NCBI GenBank assembly: GCA_011192015.1 | Contig: DUET01000088.1 | Coordinates: 1-64,000, forward strand | Reading direction: 5' to 3' | Origin: Anaerolineae bacterium | GTDB taxonomy: Bacteria > Chloroflexota > Anaerolineae > Anaerolineales > E44-bin32 | DNA length: 64,000 nucleotides | Shown: piece after piece, positions 43,362 through 52,262 of the stretch | Position numbering within the stretch: position 1 is the first letter of the stretch | How the letters are laid out: every line of letters begins with the position of its first letter | Program-made: the position numbers and the translations under genes | Notes under the pieces: model-generated | Databases searched by the model: none | Seen by the model: only the letters and a program-made list of their open reading frames with translations | Told to the model about the DNA's origin: nothing

Positions 43362-44153
43362 TCAAGATCCCCCTGTATGCTGTTTGAATGCGTAGATGTC
43401 ATGCGCGCTGACCAGATCAATCTCACTTCCATGTTCAAGAACCAATCGGCGCAAGCGGGGGAAATGCTTTCCAATCACATAGCGGACAAAGCCTTCGGGC
43501 AGGAAGTTCATCCATTGTTCGGAGGCATCGTGTTGATGCGGATCCGCATCTCGGTGGTAGGCAGAAGCGGCATCGCCGCAATGCAGAAGCCATCCACCTT
43601 CACTTTCGATTGCCACCCCACAATGGCCCCTGGTGTGTCCAGGGAGTGGCAGCAGCATTACCTTCGGCTCAAGCCCGGGCAGGATCGGGATGGCATCGAA
43701 ACCGAACCACGACTCAGTGGCAGCCTCATGCAGCTGCCATCGTGGTCCATGCGACCACTGCGCTTTATCATATGCAACTTCCATTGGTTTCTTAGGATGG
43801 TTTGCGGCTTCAAATTCCCGCCGATGGACATGTACGTTCGCATCGGGAAAGTCCCTCAAACCCCCGGCATGGTCGAGATGAAGATGGGTCAGCACAATGT
43901 GTCGTATGTCTTCGCGCGCAAATCCGAGCCGCACGATTTGATGAACTACGGTTTCCTCTAGATCACGGGGTGATCCGACGAGTGGAAGGAATAGACTCAT
44001 TCGAAATGAGGGTGATTTGTAATCGAACGTTCCGATTCCTGTATCCACCAGCAGTAATCCATCGTCAGTCTCAACCAACAGGCAGTAGGTTACCGCCAAG
44101 AAATTCGTGAACAAAGGGCGCAATGTCCCACAATTCAGATGGATGATCGCCAT
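43362..44153 (-). CDS. Metallo-beta-lactamase-fold hydrolase
   Basis: A 263-residue MBL-superfamily enzyme. Metal ligands are in HLHLDHAGG near residues 91-99, with further His and Asp ligands in PLPGHTRGHCG near residue 170 and LLHCGDAAS near residue 190. It resembles the lactonase/glyoxalase-II-like branch (GTLRPL start, LLVDTGIG). The substrate could be a lactone, thioester or other small ester; nothing near it helps. GAGGAACC precedes the ATG. Convergent with tpiA, with no terminator seen in the 108 bp between. Confidence 0.88.
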   Translation of the reverse strand: MAIIHLNCGTLRPLFTNFLAVTYCLLVETDDGLLLVDTGIGTFDYKSPSFRMSLFLPLVGSPRDLEETVVHQIVRLGFAREDIRHIVLTHLHLDHAGGLRDFPDANVHVHRREFEAANHPKKPMEVAYDKAQWSHGPRWQLHEAATESWFGFDAIPILPGLEPKVMLLPLPGHTRGHCGVAIESEGGWLLHCGDAASAYHRDADPHQHDASEQWMNFLPEGFVRYVIGKHFPRLRRLVLEHGSEIDLVSAHDIYAFKQHTGGS

Positions 44154-44274
44154 GGTTCCTCACTTCCCATCCTAGCCTACAATAAGTCTGATTCCTGTCA
44201 ACTCCAAACGGTCCTGATTGCATGGTTGTCAATCACCCCTATGATTCAGGCGTGGGACGTAGGTGTGACTAGGA

Positions 44275-44303
44275 TTCAAAACTAAGGTCGGATATGCTAT
44301 GAT
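44275..44303 (+). promoter_or_regulatory. Extended -10 promoter of the diguanylate cyclase gene
   Basis: TTCAAA (44275-44280), 17 nt, then TATGAT (44298-44303) with an upstream TGC (extended -10). Predicted start near 44310, leaving a leader of about 100 nt. Confidence 0.55.
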
Positions 44304-44347
44304 GAACTTCTACACACATCGATATTAACGCGGTAAGTACAGGAGTG

Positions 44348-44392
44348 TTCTCGATCAACGCCCCGGCAACATGGGTAGGCCTGCATCGAGAA
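44348..44392 (+). promoter_or_regulatory. Structured 5' leader of the diguanylate cyclase gene
   Basis: A perfect 8-bp stem, TTCTCGAT (44348-44355) with ATCGAGAA (44385-44392), encloses 29 nt that can form further GC pairs (GCCCC with GGG, GCC with GGC). It ends 20 nt before the start codon. None of the conserved c-di-GMP-I or -II riboswitch motifs was found, so class and function are open. Confidence 0.45.
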
Positions 44393-44412
44393 GCAGCCGT
44401 GAAGGACTAAGT

Positions 44413-46143
44413 ATGTGGGAGCGTTTCAAAGCATGGACGCGCACAAAATCGGCCATTTATGGTCTCTACGGCGCGTTGCTGGGTTTGATCATTCCCTTTG
44501 GGGGGATGGTCCTTGAGATCCTCGTTCACAAGTGGCCATTCACCCTGCTTTCCTTCATCTACACCCACTCGTATAGCCCCGTGTTTTGGTTCGTGGATTT
44601 ATCTCCGATCGTCCTGGGATATCTTGCCAGCATCGTCGGAAGACGAGAGGACCGTCTGGCCCTTCTGACCGCCCAACTCGAAGAACAAGTGGAGGAGCGC
44701 ACCAAAGAGTTCGTACGCCAGCACAACCTCTTTGAGGCACTCATTCAACACAGCCCATTGCCGATTGTGATCCTAAACAAGGAACAGCGAATCGAATCCT
44801 GCAATCCGGCTTTCGAGATGATGTTTGGTTGGTCCGAATCCGAGATCATCAATAAAGTATTGGACAAACTCATCACCACCGAGGAAACCTATACTCAGGC
44901 TCTCAACTACACAACGCGATCTCAAGCCGGAGAGACCGTGTTGGGATCAGGTGTTCGCAAACGAAAAGACGGAACATTTTTGGATGTCGAAATCTATGCC
45001 GTTCCGGTTGAAGTTAGCGGTGAACAGATCGGTGTCTTCGCTATCTATGTCGATGTCACCGAACGGAAGCTCACAGAAGATGCTCTCAAGGATAGTGAAA
45101 CTCGCTACCGCAGTCTCTTTGAGGATTCGCCTGTATCGCTATGGGAAGAGGATTTCTCAGCCGTCAAACAACTCATGGACAAATTACGAGAAGAGGGTGT
45201 CGCCAACTTCAGCAACTATTTCGATCGCAACCCAGAAGCATTGTCACAATGCGGGGCTATGATCAAGGTATTGGACGTCAACGAGGCCACTCTCAAGCTC
45301 TACAAGGCAACCAAGAAAGACGAACTGATGCAAGGATTGGGACGCGTTCTCGACAAGGATGCCTTGAGTGTCTTCAAGGACGAAATCATTGCCCTTTCCA
45401 ACGGGGCGACGTCGTTCGAAGCCGAGATCTCGCAGCGCACCATGGACGGAAACAAAATCCTGGGCTTCCTCAGGCTATCAGTCGCACCTGGCAGCGAAGA
45501 TACATGGGAGAAGATACTCGTCTCCGTGGTTGACATCACGGAGCGCAAAGCGCTGGAGGAGAAGCTACGGGAGACGCTCTCCCATACCGAATCCCTGGCC
45601 AGGACAGACGTATTGACCGGCTCCCTCAACCGTCGAGCGATCATGGAACAAGCGCGTGGAGAATGGGCACGTGCTGAAAGGGAAAGGACATCGCTTGGTC
45701 TGGCAATCGTTGACATGGATTTCCTCAAGGAGGTCAACGACCGGCATGGACATCTGGTCGGAGATGAAGCGCTGCGTCTTATGTCAGTCACCCTGGAGAA
45801 AGCCTGTCGCCTCTACGATCGCGTCGGTCGTTGGGGGGGTGACGAGTTCATGATCGTCATGCCGAACATCGAGCCAACGAGCGCACAGGCAATCGCGGAA
45901 CGTTTGCTTGCGAGAGTCAATGAAGCGGAATTGCCACTTGCTGAGGGTGGAAGCCTCCACCTCGAAGCCTGCATCGGTGTTACTGCCAGTATGCCAAGCG
46001 ATGGGCAAAGTGAAGACTTGGATGAACTCGTCAGGAAGGCGGACAAGGCCCTGATGCAAGCAAAGCAGGAGGGCCGGAATACCATCCGCACCTTCCTTGA
46101 GGAAGCTTCACTGGAAATTGAAGCCGAAGAACCTCATCCCTAA
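44413..46143 (+). CDS. Membrane-anchored PAS-GGDEF diguanylate cyclase
   Basis: A 576-residue enzyme that makes cyclic di-GMP. Two N-terminal membrane helices (SAIYGLYGALLGLIIPFGGMVL; a second over SYSPVFWFVDLSPIVLGYLA) are followed by a coiled coil, a PAS domain (FEALIQHSPLPIVILNKEQRI), a second PAS-like region (YRSLFEDSPVSLWEEDF) and a GGDEF domain. The active site GGDEF is intact in VGRWGGDEFMIVMP. The inhibitory site RLYD lies 5 residues before it, the canonical RxxD-x5-GG(D/E)EF, so product inhibition is expected. The ATG at 44413 has AAGGA upstream. No EAL domain follows. Regulation by the structured leader is possible. Confidence 0.92.
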   Translation: MWERFKAWTRTKSAIYGLYGALLGLIIPFGGMVLEILVHKWPFTLLSFIYTHSYSPVFWFVDLSPIVLGYLASIVGRREDRLALLTAQLEEQVEERTKEFVRQHNLFEALIQHSPLPIVILNKEQRIESCNPAFEMMFGWSESEIINKVLDKLITTEETYTQALNYTTRSQAGETVLGSGVRKRKDGTFLDVEIYAVPVEVSGEQIGVFAIYVDVTERKLTEDALKDSETRYRSLFEDSPVSLWEEDFSAVKQLMDKLREEGVANFSNYFDRNPEALSQCGAMIKVLDVNEATLKLYKATKKDELMQGLGRVLDKDALSVFKDEIIALSNGATSFEAEISQRTMDGNKILGFLRLSVAPGSEDTWEKILVSVVDITERKALEEKLRETLSHTESLARTDVLTGSLNRRAIMEQARGEWARAERERTSLGLAIVDMDFLKEVNDRHGHLVGDEALRLMSVTLEKACRLYDRVGRWGGDEFMIVMPNIEPTSAQAIAERLLARVNEAELPLAEGGSLHLEACIGVTASMPSDGQSEDLDELVRKADKALMQAKQEGRNTIRTFLEEASLEIEAEEPHP

Positions 46144-46423
46144 TTGCCGAAGCTATTTACGATCGCTGGCTCGCAAGTTTGAGATCGCCCAACTTCCGAA
46201 ACCGAACAAATGGATGTTCAACCTCCTCCATGATGGATTTCAAGCAGCCCAGGGGATTGCAGCAGAGAATTTTCCGAGTATTTTCCAGATTTGACGAAGA
46301 GAATCAACCCTCAGGGTTCCTGATCATCGAAGAAACGGACAGCTTTATTGATCAACCAAGCAAAGGAACTCCATAAGTGCATTGCAAGTATTCCTCATCA
46401 GCCAGATCATTCAAGGAGAATGC

Positions 46424-48508
46424 ATGAAGAACAGATTCGAACGCCTTTTGAAATGGTGGCCTCTCTTTCTGATCAGCTTCCTGGGCCTGTTCTTCGAACT
46501 TGCTGTGATCCGCTGGGTATCTGGCGAGGTGCGTCTATTCTCCTATTTTAAAAACCTTCCCCTACTGGCCGCTTTCCTCGGCCTTGCGCTTGGTTTCGGC
46601 CTTGTAGGTAAGGGAAGGGATCATCGATCTTCCTTCGCGCCACTGCTGCTCCTATTCTCTGTGGTTGTGCTTGGTGTGGGATTGTTCAGTTCAGACTACA
46701 TGGCCTATCCAGCTCGAGGAGATGAGTTCGTCTGGTATACGGTGCCGGTTTCCTACTGGGTCTCATTGGCGCTCTTCTTGGGCATGGTCCTGATCTTCTT
46801 CCTTCTAATCGTCTTGCTCTTCATACCCCTGGGTCAGGCGACGGGGGAGGAGATGGCGGAGCACGATCCCGTACCGGCATATGTGGTCAACATCTTGGCC
46901 AGTTTGATGGGTGTGTGGGTTTTCTCACTCGTTTCGTATTTAGAAACCCCTCCGATTCTCTGGTTGGCAATATCCATGATCGGAACAGGAGTCTACTTCG
47001 CCTACCGGCGGGCATTCTCCCGGACAGGGCTCCTACTCTTTGTGGTCACATTTGGAGTTGTGGCCCTCTTCAGCAAGCAGGCGACCTGGTCACCCTATCA
47101 GAGATTGGATCTTTCTCCGGCTTATCTGGAAGCGAGTGATGATCGTGAGGCCATCGAGATCGGATACTTGCTCAATGTCCAGCAGGTCTTCTACCAGCAA
47201 GCCATCGATCTATCGGAAAACTTCCTCGAATCACTGCAAGGAACCGCCCCCGATTTGAACGACATGGCTTTCTCCTACAACCTTCCCTATCTCCTGCTAC
47301 CGGAGGACAGCCGTGTTCTGATCGTCGGCGCAGGTATGGGGAACGATGTTGCAGCAGCCATCCGAGGAGGTGTCGGTCGTGTCGACGCTGTCGAGATCGA
47401 TCCGACGATCCTGGAATTCGGGAAACAGTTCCATCCCGAACAACCGTATGCCGATCCACGTGTGACCACCATCGTCGACGATGCCCGTTCGTATTTCACA
47501 GATTGCCAAGAGACCTACGATGCCATCATCTTCGGGCTGCTCGATTCCCACACCCTGCTATCCGGCATGTCCAACGTACGACTCGACTCCTTCATCTACA
47601 CACTGGAGAGCTTCGAACAAGTGCGCGAGCATATTACGGATGATGGCTTCGTGATGGTCACCTTTGTGGTCGGCGCTCCGTGGATCGAGGAACGAATCGG
47701 CCGCTTGCTCACCACCGTGTTCAGCCCCGAGCAAGTTTTCGTGCACCAGGGATTTGTCGGCACTTCGTTCGTAGCCGGGAGTATTCCCGCGGACGACCTC
47801 AACCCAGCACAACTGGTTCCATGGGAGCCGGACCCATCCCAGAGCAACGTGCCGATCACGACCGATGATTGGCCCTACTTGTATATGCGTACGAAGATCA
47901 TCCCCCCAGCCTACTGGCAAGCCCTTCTTCTCATCGCGCTGCTGTTCCTGGCGCTGGCCACGCGCAGATTCCCAGAAGCGATCCGCCCGGATTGGCATTT
48001 CTGGCTCCTGGGCGCGGCGTTTCTGCTCATCGAATTCAAAAGCATCACAGAATTGGCCTTGCTGTTCGGTACGACCTGGTTGGTGAATGCGCTTGCTATA
48101 TCCGGGGTTTTGATCATGGTTCTGGCGGCCAACCTGATCGTGTTGCGTAAAGCACGCGTGAACCTTCGATGGGCCTATGCCTTGTTGCTTACCAGTCTGC
48201 TGGGATTGTACTTCTTTCCCCTCGAGATCCTGGCAGGAATCCATCTCCCCATCAGGATCATTGCCAGTGTCCTCCTGCTCTCCCTGCCTCTGTTCTTCTC
48301 CGGTCTGATCTTCTCCGAATCGCTGCGCATCTCCGGGGAGACTTCGAAGCCCCTGGCATCCAACCTAAGCGGAACCATGGTGGGAGGCATGCTCGAGTAC
48401 GGCTCCCTGATTTGGGGTATCAAGAGCCTCTATCTCATCGCCATCGTTGTCTATCTCGCTGCGTTCATCATCTTTTCCCGTAGGAAAACACCCCTTCCAG
48501 TTTCGTAG
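46424..48508 (+). CDS. Integral membrane protein with spermidine-synthase-like methyltransferase domain
   Basis: A 694-residue fusion: an N-terminal membrane part with about six or seven helices (LFLISFLGLFFELAVIRWVSG to the YFAYRRAF region), a soluble Rossmann domain (residues about 285-430) with VLIVGAGMGNDVAAAIRGG and the second-strand Glu in VDAVEIDPTILEFGK, and a C-terminal set of helices. The fold is that of spermidine synthase/polyamine aminopropyltransferase; DDARSYF is the position of the catalytic acidic site, here Asp-Asp. Such membrane fusions are common but uncharacterised. AAGGAG lies 7 nt before the ATG at 46424. The substrate may not be a polyamine. The preceding 280 bp hold no other gene. 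Confidence 0.85.
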   Translation: MKNRFERLLKWWPLFLISFLGLFFELAVIRWVSGEVRLFSYFKNLPLLAAFLGLALGFGLVGKGRDHRSSFAPLLLLFSVVVLGVGLFSSDYMAYPARGDEFVWYTVPVSYWVSLALFLGMVLIFFLLIVLLFIPLGQATGEEMAEHDPVPAYVVNILASLMGVWVFSLVSYLETPPILWLAISMIGTGVYFAYRRAFSRTGLLLFVVTFGVVALFSKQATWSPYQRLDLSPAYLEASDDREAIEIGYLLNVQQVFYQQAIDLSENFLESLQGTAPDLNDMAFSYNLPYLLLPEDSRVLIVGAGMGNDVAAAIRGGVGRVDAVEIDPTILEFGKQFHPEQPYADPRVTTIVDDARSYFTDCQETYDAIIFGLLDSHTLLSGMSNVRLDSFIYTLESFEQVREHITDDGFVMVTFVVGAPWIEERIGRLLTTVFSPEQVFVHQGFVGTSFVAGSIPADDLNPAQLVPWEPDPSQSNVPITTDDWPYLYMRTKIIPPAYWQALLLIALLFLALATRRFPEAIRPDWHFWLLGAAFLLIEFKSITELALLFGTTWLVNALAISGVLIMVLAANLIVLRKARVNLRWAYALLLTSLLGLYFFPLEILAGIHLPIRIIASVLLLSLPLFFSGLIFSESLRISGETSKPLASNLSGTMVGGMLEYGSLIWGIKSLYLIAIVVYLAAFIIFSRRKTPLPVS

Positions 48509-48691
48509 CAAGCCCCCAACCTGATCTCGGCACCTGGCCTCCCAGGGAGAGACATCTGCAGGTTTTGCAGATGCTCTCTTCTTCCTGGGCGGTCGAGATC
48601 TTCCAGCGGATGGTGAAGGGACCTGCGAAAAGCATAGGAGACCCGGCTCCGATTCGCGTGAAGAAGATCATAGCAATGAAGTCAGTGACCA

Positions 48692-48725
48692 TGGTATGAT
48701 GGGTTGCGTACTCACTCATTGAGTA
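48692..48725 (+). promoter_or_regulatory. Extended -10 promoter and palindromic operator of the PadR gene
   Basis: TGGTATGAT (48692-48700) is an extended -10. Starting 9 bp after it, TACTCA-CTCAT-TGAGTA (48709-48725) is a perfect inverted repeat, 6-bp arms and 5-bp spacer, covering the likely start site and ending 12 bp before the PadR ATG. The position is that of an autorepression operator. Confidence 0.65.
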
Positions 48726-48737
48726 GGAAGTGCAAGC

Positions 48738-49271
48738 ATGCGTTCAAGCAAGATCTCACCCGAATATGCTCTGCTTGGTCTGCTGGCCCAGCGCTCATCC
48801 CATGGATATGATCTCCACCGGCGGTTGAAGAAGGAACTGCAGGGCATCTGGAATGTGAGTCAGAGCCACTGCTACAACATTCTGAATCGACTGGAGCGAG
48901 AGGGACACATAGAGAGCGAGATTCACACGCAAGAAACCGCCCCCACCAAGCATCTGCTGAAACTCACTCCCCAGGGGAGGGCTCATTTCGAGCAGTGGCT
49001 CCAAGAGCCTACAGCTCCCAGCGTGCGCGCCATCCGGATGGAATTCATCACCCGCCTTTACTTCGCTCAATCAGAGGGTCGCGAAAGAGCACTTCAGATC
49101 ATAGAAGAACAAAAACATGCCCTTCGCAAAGCCTCACATCAGTTTCAGCGCGCTTACGTGTCGACTCCCGAGACTCAAAGTTTCAACCGTTTAGCTTTAC
49201 AGCTCCGGTGTCGGCAGTTGGAATCCTGTTTGGTTTGGCTCGATGAATGCATTCGAAAGCTTGGTTTATGA
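48738..49271 (+). CDS. PadR-family transcriptional regulator
   Basis: A 177-residue PadR/vanillate-type regulator. The winged helix is ISPEYALLGLLAQRSSHGYDLHRRLKKELQGIWNVSQSHCYNILNRLEREGHIES, and the C-terminal half (LALQLRCRQLESCLVWLDECIRKL) is the helical dimer domain. Ligand unknown. GTAGGAAG precedes the ATG. It is 26 bp upstream of the ABC importer genes on the same strand, which suggests that it controls the importer and itself through the palindrome at 48709-48725. Confidence 0.9.
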   Translation: MRSSKISPEYALLGLLAQRSSHGYDLHRRLKKELQGIWNVSQSHCYNILNRLEREGHIESEIHTQETAPTKHLLKLTPQGRAHFEQWLQEPTAPSVRAIRMEFITRLYFAQSEGRERALQIIEEQKHALRKASHQFQRAYVSTPETQSFNRLALQLRCRQLESCLVWLDECIRKLGL

Positions 49272-49297
49272 AATCTACGGAGGTTTGGAGGTAATCT

Positions 49298-50455
49298 ATG
49301 CGCCACCGCATCCCGATTCTCGTGTTCACCATGTTTCTCAGCATCACGGCATGTGCCCCGGCTACCATGGTGGAGTCCCAAAGCCCCGAATTGGATAGCA
49401 CAACCACGATGAACGATGATCCCCAATCCACAACGGAGGGCGATCCACTGGAGAGCACAGCAATCACGCTCACCGATGCAACCGGTCAGGAATTGAGCTT
49501 TCCGGCTCCACCCGAGCGCATCGTCTTCGCCGGTCGAGGGGGCCAAATGCTGCTCCATGCCGCCTACTTCTTTCCCGAGGCTGTCGATCGCATCGTTGGC
49601 ATGGAGCAGCGCTTGCAGAAGGATCGATCCATGCTCCCCCTGATCGATCCCCTGTTTGATGACAAAGAACAGCTCGAGCGCGACGCCTCGGCAGAACAAA
49701 TCGCCCCACTTCACCCCGATGTTGTACTCATGAAAACCTACATGGATGAATTGGGGGACACGATCAAGCAGCTGAACATCCCAGTGCTCTATCTCGAACT
49801 CGAGACTCCGGAGCAGTTCTTCCGAGACATAACGTCTTTAGGGGATCTGTTTGACAATCCCCATCGAGCCCAAGAAGTGCTTGCGTTCTATCAGGACCGA
49901 ATGGATCGTGTCGCAGAAAATCTCGGCGGCTTACCCGAAGGGGATCGGCCGAGTGTCCTCCTGATCCAGTACGATACGAGAGGCGGCGAAGTGGCCTTCA
50001 AAGTTCCTTCCGAGAGTTGGCTGCAAACCACGATGGTGGAAATCGCAGGCGGTAACCCTGTCTGGGTAGAGGCGGCTCCATCCGGCGGTTGGACGGTTGT
50101 GAATTTCGAACAGATCGCCGCCTGGGATCCCGACATCGTCATTCTCGTGAACTACTTCGATGATCCCGGATTGGCGATTGCCGAGCTGGTCGCAGACGCG
50201 AAATGGCAGGCCCTACGAGCCGTTCAAGACGATGAATTGTACGGCTTCCCTGGTGATTACCTGAGTTGGGATCAACCGGACACACGTTGGATCGTTGGCC
50301 TCCAGTGGTTGGCATCCGTGATCCATCCTGATCGATTCCCGGATCTCGACATTCTGGAGGAACTCGGCACATTCTATTCAGAACTCTACGGAATCGAAAC
50401 CGCGGTTTTCGAAGATGAGATCGTACCCTTGATCACAGGAGATCTTGACGATTAA
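49298..50455 (+). CDS. BtuF/FepB-type ABC transporter substrate-binding lipoprotein
   Basis: A 385-residue cluster-A-II (helical-backbone) binding protein. The signal peptide has lipobox SITAC (Cys15), then a Ser/Thr/Asp linker. ITLTDATGQELSFPAPPERIVF is the usual start strand; LHPDVVLM, LEVLYLEL-like and WQALRAVQDDELYGFPGDYLSWDQPDTRWIVGLQW segments are those of siderophore, heme or corrinoid receptors. GGAGG twice precedes the ATG. It delivers ligand to the permease at 50458. Iron-siderophore, cobalamin or another metal chelate are all possible; no residue visible here decides. Confidence 0.9.
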   Translation: MRHRIPILVFTMFLSITACAPATMVESQSPELDSTTTMNDDPQSTTEGDPLESTAITLTDATGQELSFPAPPERIVFAGRGGQMLLHAAYFFPEAVDRIVGMEQRLQKDRSMLPLIDPLFDDKEQLERDASAEQIAPLHPDVVLMKTYMDELGDTIKQLNIPVLYLELETPEQFFRDITSLGDLFDNPHRAQEVLAFYQDRMDRVAENLGGLPEGDRPSVLLIQYDTRGGEVAFKVPSESWLQTTMVEIAGGNPVWVEAAPSGGWTVVNFEQIAAWDPDIVILVNYFDDPGLAIAELVADAKWQALRAVQDDELYGFPGDYLSWDQPDTRWIVGLQWLASVIHPDRFPDLDILEELGTFYSELYGIETAVFEDEIVPLITGDLDD

Positions 50456-50457
50456 TC

Positions 50458-51477
50458 ATGGAGTCGAGAACGGATCTCACCCGCCTATCGGCTCGACGCG
50501 CCCGCAGTTGGGGCATGCTTCTCGCGGGGCTGCTGCTAACGTTCACACTATCGATCTTCATCGGCCGCTACCCCCAGCCCTATTGGATGCCTTTGCGCTT
50601 GTTAGGAGAGGACGAGCTGGCGCGCCAGCTCGTCCTCTCCCTGCGTCTGCCGCGCATCCTCGCTGCGTTGATGATGGGCGCCAGCCTGGCCGCCGCCGGC
50701 AATGTGTTGCAAATGGTCTTCAGCAACCCGATCGTTGGCCCAGGCATCTTGGGAGTTTCCCAAGGTGCGGCCTTCGGAGCAGCGTTGGCCATTCTGACCC
50801 TGAGTGCCGCCCCTCTGGCGGTTGAGCTATCCGCTCTGCTGTTCGCATTTCTCGGACTCGGGCTCTCCTTCCTGATCGCGCGTCAGCTGAGATATGGTGG
50901 GTGGGTTCTGCGCCTGGTTCTCTCAGGCATCGCCGTCTCGGCTCTGTTCGCAGCCGGAGTCGGATTGATCAAGTACGTTGCCGATCCCCTGACCCAGCTT
51001 CCCGAGATCACCTTCTGGCTGCTCGGGGGTTTGTGGAGCGTGACCTGGCGGGAAGTGCTTCTCATGCTGCCTTTCGTGACCGTCGGTCTGGTGATTGTCA
51101 TCCTCATGCGCTGGCGCATCAATCTGCTCTCATTGAGTGAACAGACCGCCTTCTCCTTGGGCTCTCAAACGGGTCGGGAGCGAACACTCCTGCTTGTGAG
51201 CACCGTGGCCGTTGTAGCCTCCGTCACGGCCATCGGCGGCGTGATCGGCTGGGTTGGTTTGATCATCCCCCATATGGCTCGACGTTTGTTCGGGGCCAGC
51301 GCCCAGCGCACAGTGCCGGCAAGCATCCTGCTTGGTGGGCTTTTCGTCGTCTTCTGCGACACCCTTGCACGTGCCATTCTCCCTGGGGAAATTCCTCTTG
51401 GCGTGATCACATCGCTTCTCGGCGCCGCATTTTTCATCCTGCTCATGATGACCACAGGTCCGAGGTTGAAGCCATGA
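50458..51477 (+). CDS. FecCD-family ABC permease
   Basis: A 339-residue permease with about ten helices. RLPRILAALMMGASLAAAGNVLQMVFSNPIVGPGILGVSQGAAFGAALAIL is the FecCD signature, and GVIGWVGLIIPHMARRLFGASAQR is the ATPase-coupling loop. It begins 2 bp after the binding-protein stop and overlaps the ATPase gene by 4 bp. Presumably it acts as a homodimer, since only one permease gene is present. Confidence 0.94.
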   Translation: MESRTDLTRLSARRARSWGMLLAGLLLTFTLSIFIGRYPQPYWMPLRLLGEDELARQLVLSLRLPRILAALMMGASLAAAGNVLQMVFSNPIVGPGILGVSQGAAFGAALAILTLSAAPLAVELSALLFAFLGLGLSFLIARQLRYGGWVLRLVLSGIAVSALFAAGVGLIKYVADPLTQLPEITFWLLGGLWSVTWREVLLMLPFVTVGLVIVILMRWRINLLSLSEQTAFSLGSQTGRERTLLLVSTVAVVASVTAIGGVIGWVGLIIPHMARRLFGASAQRTVPASILLGGLFVVFCDTLARAILPGEIPLGVITSLLGAAFFILLMMTTGPRLKP

Positions 51478-52262
51478 CCAAAGCTTTGATCTCGATCGAG
51501 AATCTGGGCTTCGCCTATGACGGCGATCATCACCTCGTCCTGGATGGATTGACGCTGGAACTCCCTGAGGCATCCATCACAGCCGTGCTTGGGCCGAACG
51601 GAGCCGGGAAGACCACTCTCATCCACATCCTCCTGGGGCTGCTCAAACCTTACAAAGGAAGTGTTCACCTTGCGGGGAGAAATCTGGCACACTTCACACG
51701 ACGTGAACTGAGCCGCATGATTGCCTTCGTTCCCCAATCCGAGTACACGGCTTTCGAGTTCAGCGTGCTCGAATACGTGCTCATGGGCCGGGCACCCCAC
51801 ATGGGGATCCTGCAGACACCGACGAGGGAAGACCTCGACCAAACACTGGAACACCTGGAAGCACTCGGGCTCAATCATCTCGCGACTCGATCTGTTCGTG
51901 AGCTGAGCGGAGGGGAACGCCAACTCGTCCTGATTGCACGCGCTTTGGCTCAGGAACCCAAGCTCCTGCTGCTCGATGAACCCACGACCCACCTGGACTT
52001 GAGCAACAAGGGCCGCATTCTGGCCACGTTGTCCGCGTTGGCCAACCAGGGCGTGACGGTCATCTTCACCACCCACGATCCCGAAGCCGCTGCATCCACT
52101 GCAGCCTATCTTGTCCTCATGAGGCAGGGGAAAATTGTGTCGAGTGGGGCTTTGGAGCGCGTACTCACCGCCGAACGGCTCAGTGAAACATACGGCATAC
52201 CCGTGCGCGTTGTCCAGGTCGATGGGCATCCTGTTGTACTGCTGAACAATCACAACCGATGA
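51474..52262 (+). CDS. FecE/BtuD-type ABC ATPase
   Basis: A 262-residue ATPase: Walker A GPNGAGKTT near residues 40-48, Q-loop FVPQSEYTAFEFSVLEYVLMGRAPH, signature LSGGERQLVLIARAL near residue 144, Walker B LLLLDEPTTHLD and switch His in FTTHDPEA. The segment VLEYVLMGRAPHMG is typical of the FecE/BtuD class of iron-chelate and cobalamin importers. It overlaps both the permease gene (4 bp) and the NTPase gene (4 bp). Confidence 0.95.
   Translation: MTKALISIENLGFAYDGDHHLVLDGLTLELPEASITAVLGPNGAGKTTLIHILLGLLKPYKGSVHLAGRNLAHFTRRELSRMIAFVPQSEYTAFEFSVLEYVLMGRAPHMGILQTPTREDLDQTLEHLEALGLNHLATRSVRELSGGERQLVLIARALAQEPKLLLLDEPTTHLDLSNKGRILATLSALANQGVTVIFTTHDPEAAASTAAYLVLMRQGKIVSSGALERVLTAERLSETYGIPVRVVQVDGHPVVLLNNHNR

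Noticed and set aside
44310-44412. c-di-GMP-I (GEMM) riboswitch in the cyclase leader
   Set aside because: The conserved internal motifs and the tetraloop/receptor pair were not found; only an unclassified stem remains.
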